Source: Bacteroidales bacterium (GTDB lineage: Bacteria; Bacteroidota; Bacteroidia; Bacteroidales; UBA3824). Taken from it: a stretch of DNA of 62,017 nt. The stretch's first letter is position 1. The number at the start of each line of letters is the position of its first letter. Below, in pieces: positions 8,056-16,487 of this stretch. The stretch is from NCBI GenBank assembly GCA_017412115.1, contig JAFPYR010000010.1, positions 1 to 62,017 on the forward strand, in the 5' to 3' direction. The position numbers were made by a program, and so were the translations under genes. The notes beneath the pieces are model-generated. The model made no database searches. It saw only the letters and a program-made list of their open reading frames with translations, and was not told the DNA's origin.

Positions 8056-8340
8056 AACTAATTCCCCATTTTACATGAAATAGAAGGAGATATTGTAGTT
8101 TTGATTTTATTTTTTTGTAGTTTTCAATTTGAGAAAAATAATATATAAAAAAAATGAGAATAGCTACACTGGCACATAAAGTTGCAAACTTTTATTTATC
8201 CGCCAAATTTCTATTTTGAGGGAAGATATAGGATTTTTGCAGAAAATGCACAACAACAACCCGTATAAAACAAATAACATTCATTTTTATACGGATTGCG
8301 ACGAACTTGGGTTAATTTTGTTAGATGCGTAAATAAAATA
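8056..8340. other. Gap at the right edge of the prophage remnant
   Basis: No gene is visible. A hairpin with arms CCGTATAAAA and TTTTTATACGG lies at 8260-8296 but has no T-run on either side. It is the probable junction between prophage debris and host DNA; no convincing attachment-site repeat was seen because the left end lies outside the window. Confidence 0.4.
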
Positions 8341-10644
8341 TTATTGTTTGATGAATTTCACAGTTTTTTTGCCGTCTGTTACAATGTAAAATCCACTTTT
8401 AAAGCCAGAAATGTCAATTTCTGTTTTATTTTCAACAACTTTAAATTCCAGCACTTTCTTTCCGTTAATATCAAAAATTAAAATCATATTTTCGGCATTT
8501 TCGATGGTAATAAAATCTTCAGCAGGATTTGGATAAAGTTTCAACTCATCAATCTTATTTTTGTTGATTGACAAATTATCAATAGTGGATACAAAATTGT
8601 TGTTATCCTCCTCAACCTCTGAAATATTTTCTTCCGTTTCGTTGTCTTGATAAGGATTTGGAATAGGATCAATTATTGGAGTTGGCTCATCTTCCGTGTT
8701 TGTTATCAAATCAGATTCGGTATCGTCGTCAGACTCCGAAATAATGACCACCGCACCACCATTTGCCGCAAGCGAAAAACTTAATGTGCCTTCCGACGAA
8801 AGTTTTTCTATATTCTTTTTTTCAATAGTATTTTTTTGAATATTATTTGGTTCAATATCCGTGTAAATTTCTGCTTTATAAGACTTTTCTCCACTAAGGA
8901 AACTTAAATTCAACTGAACATCTCGTGCCGAATATGTATGCGAAGCAACAAACCAACGGTTGCCACTACGACGTGCTATCGAAAAATAATTCGATGGATT
9001 GCCTTCCAAAATTTTGTAATCATCCCATACTGTTGGCAATTCTTTGAAATATTCTATTTCTGTTTCGTTGGGATATTCGTATGGTTTGCCATACCAGAAT
9101 ATGTGTTGTATCGGACAAAAAAATGCAGTGGCAAGTGCAAGTTGATGTCCCTTGGAAGTCGTCATTTTATCGTAAGCCACATTGTTGGCAGGGTAACCAC
9201 GATAGCATATTGTATAATCGCCGCTGCCTGTCATAAATCTCGAAAATGGTAGCAATGTGGTGTGATTGCCCTGATTTTCACGATGTTCGTTGCCCTTGAT
9301 ACCTTCGGTAGTCATTAGATTCGGGAATTGACGTTCTAACCCAGTTTGACGGATTTCGTCGTGTACATTTACAATCATTTGACGGTCGTAAGCACTTTTG
9401 ATAATAGAGTAAATCTGACTAAGTCCACTCCTTGTTTGTCCGTCCATATAGCCAAGCTTCAAACCTTTGATTCCCCATTTTTGATACAAGTCCAGCATTT
9501 TTTTGTTGTCATAATTGTTCCATGCAACTTTGTTGACATAAACAATGATGCCGATGCCTTTTTCTGCACCGTAACGACAAACTTCTTCTATGTCGAGTTC
9601 GTCAACAGGTTTACATGGATCTGATTTCGCACTATGTTCTTTGCTGTATCCCAATCCGTACCAACCTGCATCCAACAATACATAGCTGAAATTCATCTTT
9701 TGGGCAAAATCAATACGATATTTTATAGAATCAGTATAAAATTTATTGTTAGGAATACAAGCACGGAATGTTTTACCGGGTTTTATCCAATCAGTATTAT
9801 CGATGTTTTGATTGTTGAGAGAAGTGATAATATATTTTCCATCAATCATTTTGGAAGGATTTTCTGCAAAGATGCAGTATCTCCAGGATGTTCCTATTGA
9901 CGTTCCTGAACTATATGACTGTGAAAATGTAAATTTAGAATTTCTAAATTCAATTTGCAATGGGTTGGCAATTGCAAGATTTGCAGCTTCATTCATCAAT
10001 ACACTTAATCGCGTAGAACTAATAAAAAGTGGTGCAATTGATGTTCCATTGGCAGATGGTCCTTTAATATCATAGCCAGATTCTGTTTTAGATTCCTTAT
10101 AACAGTCTGGTCTATACGCAGTTAAATCTATTGAAGTTTGATCGCTATTAATACTAAAAGACAAATTGGAAAATACATTGTATCTAACAGCCACGCCCTC
10201 ATCATATAGACGCATTACAACATCGTAAGTCAACTTATTATCCGAAGTTTTAAAACGCAATGTTGTTTCGGTATATTGATCAATAATAGAAGATTTTTCT
10301 GAGATATTGGATGTTATTACACCAGAATAATTTTTTGATTTATTTTCAACAAAAATATCATTAGATGTTCCAATATACCCCTCAGTTGTTCTAAGACCAA
10401 GGTTCATATTAATTTTTTCGTTATAAACACAAGCCAAAGTAAATTCTGCTATTAAGTTGTTGTTTAGGTATTTTAGCTGACACGTAATCTGATTGTTGGG
10501 AGAAGAAATAATCGGCAACTTTTCCACATCAGATTGTGCCATTGTATTAATAGAAGTACACAAAAGGAGTAAAATAATTAAGCACAATTTTACATCCTGT
10601 AACGAATATATTAATTCTATTCTTTTTATAGTTACTTTAATCAT
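8341..10644 (-). CDS. Glycoside hydrolase family 97 with T9SS sorting domain
   Basis: The 767-residue enzyme has a signal peptide (LCLIILLLLCTSINTMAQ), the GH97 N-terminal beta-domain, a TIM-barrel (FSYVLLDAGWYGLG, KGLKLGYMDGQTRSG, NVHDEIRQTGLERQFPN, LMTTEGIKGNEH) and a beta-sandwich. The Asp in KLGYMDGQ and the Glu in TTEGIKGNE sit where retaining GH97 alpha-galactosidases have nucleophile and acid/base, so an alpha-galactosidase-type retaining enzyme is more likely than a SusB-type inverting one; this is inference. After an acidic linker (about 640-690) the last 70 residues (LKLYPNPAEDFITIEN ... FYIVTDGKKTVKFIKQ) form a type A sorting domain for the type IX secretion system, so the enzyme should be exported to or beyond the cell surface. 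Confidence 0.9.
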   Translation of the reverse strand: MIKVTIKRIELIYSLQDVKLCLIILLLLCTSINTMAQSDVEKLPIISSPNNQITCQLKYLNNNLIAEFTLACVYNEKINMNLGLRTTEGYIGTSNDIFVENKSKNYSGVITSNISEKSSIIDQYTETTLRFKTSDNKLTYDVVMRLYDEGVAVRYNVFSNLSFSINSDQTSIDLTAYRPDCYKESKTESGYDIKGPSANGTSIAPLFISSTRLSVLMNEAANLAIANPLQIEFRNSKFTFSQSYSSGTSIGTSWRYCIFAENPSKMIDGKYIITSLNNQNIDNTDWIKPGKTFRACIPNNKFYTDSIKYRIDFAQKMNFSYVLLDAGWYGLGYSKEHSAKSDPCKPVDELDIEEVCRYGAEKGIGIIVYVNKVAWNNYDNKKMLDLYQKWGIKGLKLGYMDGQTRSGLSQIYSIIKSAYDRQMIVNVHDEIRQTGLERQFPNLMTTEGIKGNEHRENQGNHTTLLPFSRFMTGSGDYTICYRGYPANNVAYDKMTTSKGHQLALATAFFCPIQHIFWYGKPYEYPNETEIEYFKELPTVWDDYKILEGNPSNYFSIARRSGNRWFVASHTYSARDVQLNLSFLSGEKSYKAEIYTDIEPNNIQKNTIEKKNIEKLSSEGTLSFSLAANGGAVVIISESDDDTESDLITNTEDEPTPIIDPIPNPYQDNETEENISEVEEDNNNFVSTIDNLSINKNKIDELKLYPNPAEDFITIENAENMILIFDINGKKVLEFKVVENKTEIDISGFKSGFYIVTDGKKTVKFIKQ

Positions 10645-10708
10645 ATTTTTTCTCTATTTATTGTGGAGCAAAGTAACTACAAAAAATACATAAAAAAAAA
10701 TTTTATTA

Positions 10709-11551
10709 TCAATTGATCAAAATCATCCTACGAAGTTCTTGAATTTGGTCAGCAGAAACTCTTAACACTTCAACCGCTTTGTCAAAATCGAAACCATTAG
10801 ATATAAGATTTTTAATAAAATCTCGAATGCCCGTTTCTCCGCTATTTGCTCCACCGTTGCCGATAGTATCGTATTGATGTTCCGCAAACTGAAATTTGCT
10901 TGTTGCTGTGTTGTACTGCAAATTGCCGCTACTAAAAACAACTTGTTTGCCCTCGGCTACCGAAAACTTGACCTCTTCATACTTTGCTTTCAAAGTAATT
11001 TCGGCTGCTATTGGGTTTGAAAAATCAAACTTCGTATTTCCATCATACCAACCTAAAAACCTAAAACCTCCTTTTGATGGTTTTATTTTGGGTTCTGTTG
11101 CCGTTTTACCATTTTCAATTGTTTGTGTAGCAAATTTACCAGTGCCACCGTCTGCTTCGAATTTTACGGTAAAAACTTTTAACCATACGGCATAAAATTT
11201 CACTTCGTTTTCTGTTGCGGTGTATTCTGTAATGATTTCACCGTTTTCTGTTAAACTCCAACCTAAAAACTTGTAACCGTCTTTTGTTAGACCTTCACCC
11301 GAGGGCAAAGTAATTTTTGTGCCTTTTTCTATCGTTTGAGCATCTGGTGTTCCTTTGCCGCCCAAAATGTCAAAAGTTACGGTTACTTTTTCGGAAGTAA
11401 CTTCCGTATTTGCTGGTGTGTCAGTGTTGCCCGAATTGTTTTCGATCGTGGTCTTTTCGGGTTCGGTATTATCGTCGTCGTGCTTGTCGCACGAGGTAAA
11501 TGTTAGCGCAAATACTAATGCGCTAAGCAAGAAAAAATTTAATTTTTTCAT
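10709..11551 (-). CDS. InlB-repeat lipoprotein fused to the tail of an Rpn-family protein
   Basis: A lipoprotein signal (FALTFTSCDKHDD) is followed by two InlB-type B repeats (Flg_new; about 46-123 and 127-192, each ending in a YAVW or KAKY block) and then the beginning of the domain seen in the 13.4-kb lipoprotein (VVFSSGNLQYNTATSKFQFAEHQ). That domain is cut off, and the last 38 residues (RDFIKNLISNGFDFDKAVEV, then ADQIQELRRMILIN) are instead the C-terminal tail of Rpn-family nucleases, as in the genes ending at 15279 and 37107. The chimera arose by deletion or recombination between neighbouring modules. The protein probably still reaches the outer membrane but lacks its C-terminal domain. 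Confidence 0.75.
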   Translation of the reverse strand: MKKLNFFLLSALVFALTFTSCDKHDDDNTEPEKTTIENNSGNTDTPANTEVTSEKVTVTFDILGGKGTPDAQTIEKGTKITLPSGEGLTKDGYKFLGWSLTENGEIITEYTATENEVKFYAVWLKVFTVKFEADGGTGKFATQTIENGKTATEPKIKPSKGGFRFLGWYDGNTKFDFSNPIAAEITLKAKYEEVKFSVAEGKQVVFSSGNLQYNTATSKFQFAEHQYDTIGNGGANSGETGIRDFIKNLISNGFDFDKAVEVLRVSADQIQELRRMILIN

Positions 11552-11585
11552 GGTAATATTTATTTTAAGTGTTAAATAAAAAAAA

Positions 11586-11629
11586 TCCCCTGCGGAAGTG
11601 CCTCAAAAAAGAAACACTTCCACAGGAGA
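11586..11629 (-). terminator. Terminator-like hairpin in the leader of the 10.7-kb lipoprotein
   Basis: Arms TCCCCTGCGGAAGTG and CACTTCCACAGGAGA pair around a short loop, followed on the minus strand by eight T. It lies only about 35 bp before the lipoprotein ATG, too close for a promoter in between, so it may act as an attenuator within the leader. The same layout recurs upstream of the lipoproteins near 14.8 and 37.4 kb. Confidence 0.6.
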
Positions 11630-11679
11630 ATGTCAATTATTTAATACATAACAAGTAAAACAAAGTAGAGTTTTTATTC

Positions 11680-11810
11680 TTCACGCTTACTTTTTGTAAA
11701 GTGTTGTATATTTTATTTGTTTTCATTTCTGCCGTTATTTGTTTATTAACGGCAGAAATTAAATTTAAAGAATTTTAACACATAAGAAATATGCGTTAAA
11801 TTAATGTTAA
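11680..11810 (-). repeat. Conserved Rpn-lipoprotein intergenic module, copy 1
   Basis: This stretch shares blocks with 15105-15278 (same strand) and 37108-37285 (plus strand): TTAACNNTAATTTAACGCATATTTCTT, and CTTTACAAAAWGTAA. It also has a perfect hairpin with arms ATTTCTGCCGTTA and TAACGGCAGAAAT at 11725-11759, which is degraded in the other copies. The G-run of the other copies is absent here. Confidence 0.6.
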
Positions 11811-11854
11811 TTATCAAATATCAACCGCCGTAGTTCGGAGATTTGGTCGGCAGG
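11811..11854 (-). pseudogene. Remnant of an Rpn-family C-terminus
   Basis: Translation of the minus strand gives PADQISELRRLIFDN and a stop, the exact tail of the Rpn-family genes in this window. Everything upstream has been replaced by the ATPase pseudogene. It marks the original gene order Rpn, leader, lipoprotein. Confidence 0.65.
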
Positions 11855-11880
11855 AAGTTACAAACTATGTTGAACTTTAA

Positions 11881-13226
11881 TCATATTATTGCTGCTGCAA
11901 ATATTGGCAGAAACAAGACACCGTTTTCTTGTTTCAATTCTCCTATGTGAAAAACTATCGGCGTGTCGAGGTATTCCTGATATTTTTTGCGAAATTTGTC
12001 TATCGAAACGTATGTGTAACGCGTAGAGGATTTCACTTCTACGGGAATAATATTGTGCCTATTTGTAACAGTTTTTTTAGATAACAAAAAATCTATTTCC
12101 ATACGATTTTCTGCATTTTTGTCTGACGACGAATAGAAATAAAGATTGTGGTTGTTTGATTTAAGCATTTGTGCCACAATATTTTCCATGAGCATACCTT
12201 TGTTAAATTCAAGTTTGTCCAAAATCAATTTTTTGTACAATTGCTCACGTTCTATCGTTTCCTTATCAAAAGCCATCGAAATCAAAAGTCCCGTATCGCC
12301 GAGATAACATTTCAAAGTCGTGCGGTCGGTATTGAGTTTCAAACCGATGTTAGGCTCTGTGGAGTTGTAGCATATATTGATGATTTTTGCATCGTCAAGC
12401 CAAAAAAAAGCGTCCTCATAATCGCGCATTTTTGCGTTTGATTTAAGAGCCGTAAGTCGAAATTTTTTTTCGTGCTTTTGAAGTTGCGAAGGTATTTCGT
12501 CAAAAATCCTCGTAACTTTTGTCTCTGCCTCAAAAGCATATTTTGAAATGTCTTCCTTATAAAGCCTCAAAATGTTTCGCTTAATATTGTCTGTTTGCTC
12601 AAAATCCTTTGTTTCGATATATTGCGCAACAGCCTGAGGCATTCCGCCAACTATCATATAAAGACGAAAATAATCCATTCCGCGCCTCAAAAATCCACCA
12701 AAAGGCTTTCGTTTTTCGCATTGTTCTCTCATAAAATCTGCGTACATTTCGTCGCCTAATGCCCACATAAATTCTTCAAAATCCATTGGATACATTTCCA
12801 AATGTTCTTCTTCGGAAGGAATTACTATGTCTTTGACGTTTCTTTTTATCGAAATCAGCGAGCCGGTTTCGATATAGTCGTATTTGCCGTCTTTAACGAG
12901 ATATTTGATTGCAGCCCGTGCTTTTGGATACTGCTGAACCTCGTCGAAGACTATAACAGATTCTCTTTCAAATAGTTTTATACCGAAATAGAGCGATAGC
13001 CGCATAAAAAAATCATCACGTTTGCTGAGATAGTTATCAAAAATATCTTTTAATTCGGGCTGCATATCGTTGAAATCCACTATTATAGCGGATTTGTATT
13101 CTTGATGAGCGAATTTTTCGACAATATAACTTTTCCTATACGCCTTGCGCCTTCTATGAGCAGGGCTGTTTTGCCTTTGGAAGTGTTTTTCCAATCAAGC
13201 ATTTTTTGATAAATCTTCCTTCTCAT
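11881..13226 (-). pseudogene. AAA_14/DUF4143 ATPase, frameshifted in Walker A
   Basis: From ATG 13226 the frame reads MRRKIYQKMLDWKN...LLIEGARRIGK and then shifts; the rest of the protein continues in another frame as SYIVEKFAHQEYKSAIIVDF. One A is missing from the run of four T (plus strand) at 13131-13134; restoring it gives the P-loop GARRIGKSYIV. The downstream part has Walker B (SVIVFDEVQQYP), the ETGSLIS sensor region, the DUF4143 domain and the C-terminal PD-(D/E)XK-like block (EIDFLLS...IIPVEVKSS). These predicted ATPases of unknown function are abundant in Bacteroidales. A single-base loss in the P-loop inactivates this copy unless it is a sequencing error. Confidence 0.75.
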
Positions 13227-13239
13227 AATCAATCACTTG

Positions 13240-13323
13240 CACCTTTTCGAGGTTTAACAAATTCACAATTATACACCTTTTCGAGGTTTAGAGTTGTACT
13301 AAAAATACACCTTTTCGAGGTTT
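13240..13323 (-). repeat. Three 16-bp direct repeats at 34-bp spacing before the ATPase
   Basis: The 16-mer CACCTTTTCGAGGTTT starts at 13240, 13274 and 13308, exactly 34 bp apart, with unrelated sequence between. The nearest copy is about 14 bp from the ATPase start codon. Regular spacing close to three helical turns suggests a binding-site array or repeated control element; it has no coding potential. Confidence 0.75.
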
Positions 13324-13422
13324 GCTGCACAAAGATATGACAAAATTATCAAAAAATCAAACGAAAAAAACGGGCGAAAAATAATTTCCGCCCGATACAT
13401 TTTTTTTACAGAATAGTAATTT

Positions 13423-14823
13423 CTACTGAACACGAACAAGTCTTACTGCAAATCCTCCAGAATTACTAGTAGTGGCTCGTAACTCCCTATTGTTTGCTTG
13501 GATGAATACGGTGCCGTTTGATGTACTCGACCAATAACCAACCAGTCCATTTACAGCACTTATAGTGGCACTATAAGAACCGTTACCGCTGGTATCATTG
13601 CGCCAGCCTGCGGCGGGCAGAAATACTGCACCGGCTTTCTCCATTTTTACCCATTGATCTTTCGTGTAGACATTAGCCCATGCGCTGTTTCCGCTTTGAA
13701 ATTCACTGCCGTTAGCCATCGGATCTGTCCATGTGTCAGGCAGTAATATTATACCGTTAATATCACCTACTTTGCCGTGTCCGTATTTTCCGCTTCTGTT
13801 GAAAAGATATGTCCACTCAGCAAAACTCAGTGTTTTCCAACCCTCTCCTATTTGGGCATCAGTAACGCCGGAAGGCCAATTATAATAACTACCATAATTC
13901 ACTGTTCCCATAGGCTGACCATTGACCCATGTGGCATAACCAAATAAATCTCTTACACCTTGGCCAAATTTATTAGCCTCTACATCTCCCATATAATTCC
14001 ATTGATTTGTTGCAAAATTATAAGTTGATGTTGTGGAATTATACTGTAAGTTTCCGCTGCTGAAACGAACCTTTTTGGTATCTGATACGGAAAATACCCC
14101 AGAAAGTACGCCGTATGTACGGTTGATGCTGTGAATTTTGCCGGCAACTGCTGTTTTGTTGTCAATTTCAAATTCAGAAACACTGATTGGTGTTCCCGCA
14201 GGAATCATAAGCCACAGTTTACCGTCAGAATTTAAAGTGTAAGAAGTTGAATTGATGGTTATTTCAGAGTTTCCTTTGTTTTCCCAAAATACTTCAAGAT
14301 AAGAATTTCCGTCGCAAAGGTAAATTGTTTCAGTCGTATATTTGAACGGAGCAATATCGCCGGTTTCTGTACTTGATGCCGTGTAAACATGTCCGCATTT
14401 TTCCATCAAATCAGAAATTGATTCCGTAGAAGCCGTTTGCTCACCTTCAACAGTTATTGTTGCTGACAAATCTGTTGTACCGTTTGTAACGGCGGTTGCG
14501 GCCTCTTCGCTTTCAAATTTTAACGTTCCGGAAAACTTGCCGTCTGTGTTTTCAAGAGTTAAATTGCCTTCGGTAATACCTTCACCGGTTACAACTAAAA
14601 CGAGTGTATTAACATCGTCAGCATCAAAACTTGGCGTAACGTTGTCGCCGTCGGTGTATGCAATTTTTGAAATTTTCGAGCCGGTTTTCACTTGAACTGA
14701 AAACGGAATTTCAACGGTTTTGCTTTGTACTGTGTTATTTTCGTTGCTTTCGTCTTTGCTGCAAGATGTTGCAAGCAAAACTGCCGCTGCAAGGGGCAGA
14801 ATTTTTACAAAATTTGTTTTCAT
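13423..14823 (-). CDS. Lipoprotein with FISUMP-like C-terminal domain
   Basis: The start at ATG 14823 is supported by a rare strong Shine-Dalgarno site (AAGGAGGG). A lipoprotein signal (PLAAAVLLATSCSKDES) is followed by a fimbrillin-like beta-rich region (about 30-250) and then a C-terminal domain of about 200 residues beginning VRFSSGNLQYNSTTSTYNFA, with MPxxxEW-like TLSFAEWTYLFNR, VFLPAAGWR and a final GGFAVRLVRV. This resembles the formylglycine-generating/C-type-lectin-like FISUMP group of Bacteroidales surface proteins. It is preceded by a 59-residue gene and lies in the Rpn-leader-lipoprotein module. Function is unknown; surface display or binding is likely. Confidence 0.75.
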   Translation of the reverse strand: MKTNFVKILPLAAAVLLATSCSKDESNENNTVQSKTVEIPFSVQVKTGSKISKIAYTDGDNVTPSFDADDVNTLVLVVTGEGITEGNLTLENTDGKFSGTLKFESEEAATAVTNGTTDLSATITVEGEQTASTESISDLMEKCGHVYTASSTETGDIAPFKYTTETIYLCDGNSYLEVFWENKGNSEITINSTSYTLNSDGKLWLMIPAGTPISVSEFEIDNKTAVAGKIHSINRTYGVLSGVFSVSDTKKVRFSSGNLQYNSTTSTYNFATNQWNYMGDVEANKFGQGVRDLFGYATWVNGQPMGTVNYGSYYNWPSGVTDAQIGEGWKTLSFAEWTYLFNRSGKYGHGKVGDINGIILLPDTWTDPMANGSEFQSGNSAWANVYTKDQWVKMEKAGAVFLPAAGWRNDTSGNGSYSATISAVNGLVGYWSSTSNGTVFIQANNRELRATTSNSGGFAVRLVRVQ

Positions 14824-14839
14824 TGCGTTTCCCTCCTTT

Positions 14840-15019
14840 TTACCAATCTTCACGGTTAATGGTTCTGAATCTTGAATTTGTGGTTGCATCTCCGCTTCCC
14901 ATCAAAAGCGGGGCTTCCATGTTCAACTCGATTACTTCAAAATCGGGTTTGACGTACTTTTTCTTGATTACTTTCTGCGCCGGAAGTACAACCGACTGAT
15001 TTTTAACTTTTTCTGTCAT
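14840..15019 (-). CDS. 59-residue KPxxEVIE-type small protein
   Basis: The short frame reads MTEKVKNQSVVLPAQKVIKK and then KYVKPDFEVIELNMEAPLL MGSGD before a basic end. Short proteins with the pattern Y-x-K-P-x-x-E-V-(I/V)-E followed by LLxGSG are common in Bacteroidales next to surface lipoprotein genes. It ends 16 bp before the lipoprotein start, so the two are probably translated from one message. The role is unknown; the GSGD ending resembles double-glycine leader peptides, but no peptidase gene lies nearby. Confidence 0.6.
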   Translation of the reverse strand: MTEKVKNQSVVLPAQKVIKKKYVKPDFEVIELNMEAPLLMGSGDATTNSRFRTINREDW

Positions 15020-15057
15020 AATTTATGATGTTTAAAAAATTATATATGCAAACAAAA

Positions 15058-15103
15058 ATCCCTTGCGGCTAATAGCAATTTTATGCTACTAGCCGCAAGG
15101 GAT
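15058..15103 (-). terminator. Strong hairpin between Rpn fragment and lipoprotein leader
   Basis: Arms ATCCCTTGCGGCTA and TAGCCGCAAGGGAT form a GC-rich stem, followed on the minus strand by five T. The arm core CCCTTGCGG is shared with the hairpin at 37286, and the sequence after it (TATATAATTTTTTAAA, then CATCATAAATT) is also conserved, so the hairpin is part of the module and not only a leftover terminator. Confidence 0.7.
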
Positions 15104-15104
15104 T

Positions 15105-15278
15105 CGTTAAAATCGTCCGAGAAAGTGAAGTAAAGTTACTTTTTACTCCCCCCCCGATTTACATTTTGTAAAGTATAATATGTGTTAATTTTTCTCATTT
15201 CTGCCGTTATTTGTTTATTAATAGCACAAATTAAATTTAAAGAATTTTAATACACAAGAAATATGCGTTAAATTAGTG
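15105..15278 (-). repeat. Conserved Rpn-lipoprotein intergenic module, copy 2, with G8 tract
   Basis: The minus strand reads TTAACACTAATTTAACGC..., then CTTTACAAAATGTAAAT, a run of eight G (15148-15155) and GTAAAAAGTAAC. Copy 3 at 37.1-37.3 kb has the same blocks in the same order with seven G. A homopolymer of this length is conspicuous in such AT-rich DNA and is a typical target for slippage. Confidence 0.7.
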
Positions 15279-15773
15279 TTAATTATTAAAAATCAAATGT
15301 CGTAGTTCGGGGATTTGGTCGGCTGGGGCTTTTAACGTTTCGACTGCTTTGTCGAAATCAAAACCAGCAGACATGAGATTTTTTGTGCTTTCAACAAGTT
15401 GTTCGGTGCGGCCTTGTTCTATGCCTTCCGCACGACCTTCGGCTCGTCCTTCTTCTCGTCCTGCGCCAAATCCGTCATAATACCCTTCGTAACGGCTCGA
15501 ATCGTCAAGGCTCATTGCCAAACTAAGTCCTTCCAAATACCTTTTATAAATTTTGCGGTCTTCCTCGCTAAGCGAATCAACACGGAGAACCTCACGCGCC
15601 TCTTTCAAACCTTGCGCCGTAAAAGCATCTGGAATTTCGCCCGTTTTCAAAAATGAAATCCACTGTTTCAAAGGGGTTGTAACTTCATCGTCAAACTTGT
15701 TGACATCGCTACTTTGGTCTTTTTTATAAATAACTTTTGTAAAACAGAAATCCGAAGGTAAACGTATTGACAT
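15279..15773 (-). pseudogene. Rpn-family nuclease, C-terminal half only
   Basis: The start is taken at ATG 15773; an upstream TTG is in frame, with a stop just beyond. What remains (VTTPLKQWISFLKTGEIPDA, the EEDRKIYKRYLEGLSLA segment, the GRAEGRAEG repeats, then LMSAGFDFDKAVETLKAPAD and QIPELRHLI) is the second half of Rpn/PDDEXK_2 proteins. The nuclease core with its D...ExQ residues is absent, so no catalytic activity is expected. Complete relatives in the window have 285-301 residues; this has 165. The tail is close in sequence to those at 10.7, 11.8 and 37.1 kb. Confidence 0.7.
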
Positions 15774-15973
15774 ATTTTTGTGTTTTAAGTTATACAAATA
15801 TCATTTTTATCTGACGATTTAATAGCACACTCAAAAAGCCCTCTAACACAACAAAACTACTTTTGTTGCGCAAAAGGCGTTTTATCATCCAATCAAAACG
15901 TATATAATTTCCCATAGTTTTCTGATTAAATGTTCTGCTGCAAAAATAATTAATTTTTTATTAATCCGCAACA

Positions 15974-16018
15974 AATATAACGACTACCGAAATAAAACAT
16001 TTCGATAGTCGTTATATT
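15974..16018. terminator. Inverted repeat, possible terminator
   Basis: Arms AATATAACGACTA and TAGTCGTTATATT enclose an A-rich loop with a further pairing CCGAAAT/ATTTCG. There is no long T-run, so termination is uncertain. A second hairpin with arms GTTTCGTCTTT and AAAGACGAAAC follows at 16071-16101. The rest of 15774-16155 shows nothing else. Confidence 0.4.
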
Positions 16019-16155
16019 AATTGGTTACGAAAGCATAGTTAATTGCTGCGCAACAAACCTTTGAGAACGTGTTTCGTCTTTTACGTTCACAAAGACGAAA
16101 CCATCGCCCCCTAAAAAAAATCCGCTTAAAATCTATGTGTTCATCATAAAAAATT

Positions 16156-16185
16156 TTTGCATAAATCATTTTTTTTCTATTTTTG
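16156..16185 (+). promoter_or_regulatory. Promoter of the structured RNA
   Basis: TTTG at 16156-16159 and TATTTTTG at 16178-16185, 18 bp apart, match the Bacteroidota -33/-7 elements. Transcription should begin at about 16192. Confidence 0.6.
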
Positions 16186-16191
16186 CACTGA

Positions 16192-16433
16192 AAATATTGG
16201 GCGTTTATTTACGCTATTAGTTTTTGACGCACTGAAACTTCGCAACTTTCACTGAAATAGTCAGAAACGATAGCAGCGATAAACGCCGTGGGTAGATAAT
16301 GCAGGTACGCATCTTTTGTGTGCCTTTATTATACTTACGGCGTGAGGATTCGTTGCTTGTTTCTACTATTTCAGGTAATGCGAAGACCTCAGTGCGTGGA
16401 ACGGGCAGAATATGGATTCCACGCTTATTTTTT
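16192..16433 (+). ncRNA. ssrS: Structured RNA gene, 6S RNA-like candidate
   Basis: A good promoter leads into about 170 bases that fold into one long interrupted hairpin. Outer stem ACGCACTGA/TCAGTGCGT (16227-16235 with 16389-16397), then CTTCGCA/TGCGAAG, an internal loop, CTGAAATAGT/ACTATTTCAG, AGAAAC/GTTTCT, AGCA/TGCT, and ACGCCGT/ACGGCGT near the apex. A terminator (arms GCGTGGAA and TTCCACGC, then T-rich) follows at 16394-16433. No frame in the region codes for a plausible protein. One long rod with internal loops and a length of about 200-240 is the architecture of 6S RNA, including the Bacteroidales-1 type; identity is inferred from shape only, and the gene symbol is tentative. RNase P, SRP RNA and tmRNA signatures are absent. 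Confidence 0.5.
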
Positions 16434-16487
16434 GTCAAGTCTGAAATCGGAATCTAATCGGACGAAAAAACTTCCTTTTGGTTTGAT

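Noticed and set aside
8056..8340. Prophage attachment site
   Set aside because: No matching direct repeat could be found, as the left prophage end is outside the window; Mu-like phages would leave only a 5-bp duplication.
13423..13560. DGR variable region at the end of the 13.4-kb lipoprotein
   Set aside because: The C-terminus ends GGFAVRLVRV, but base composition and codon endings do not change as they do at 38.3 kb.
16192..16433. tmRNA, RNase P RNA or SRP RNA
   Set aside because: The tag-reading frame and CCA end of tmRNA, the conserved core of RNase P and the GGAAG loop region of SRP RNA are all missing.
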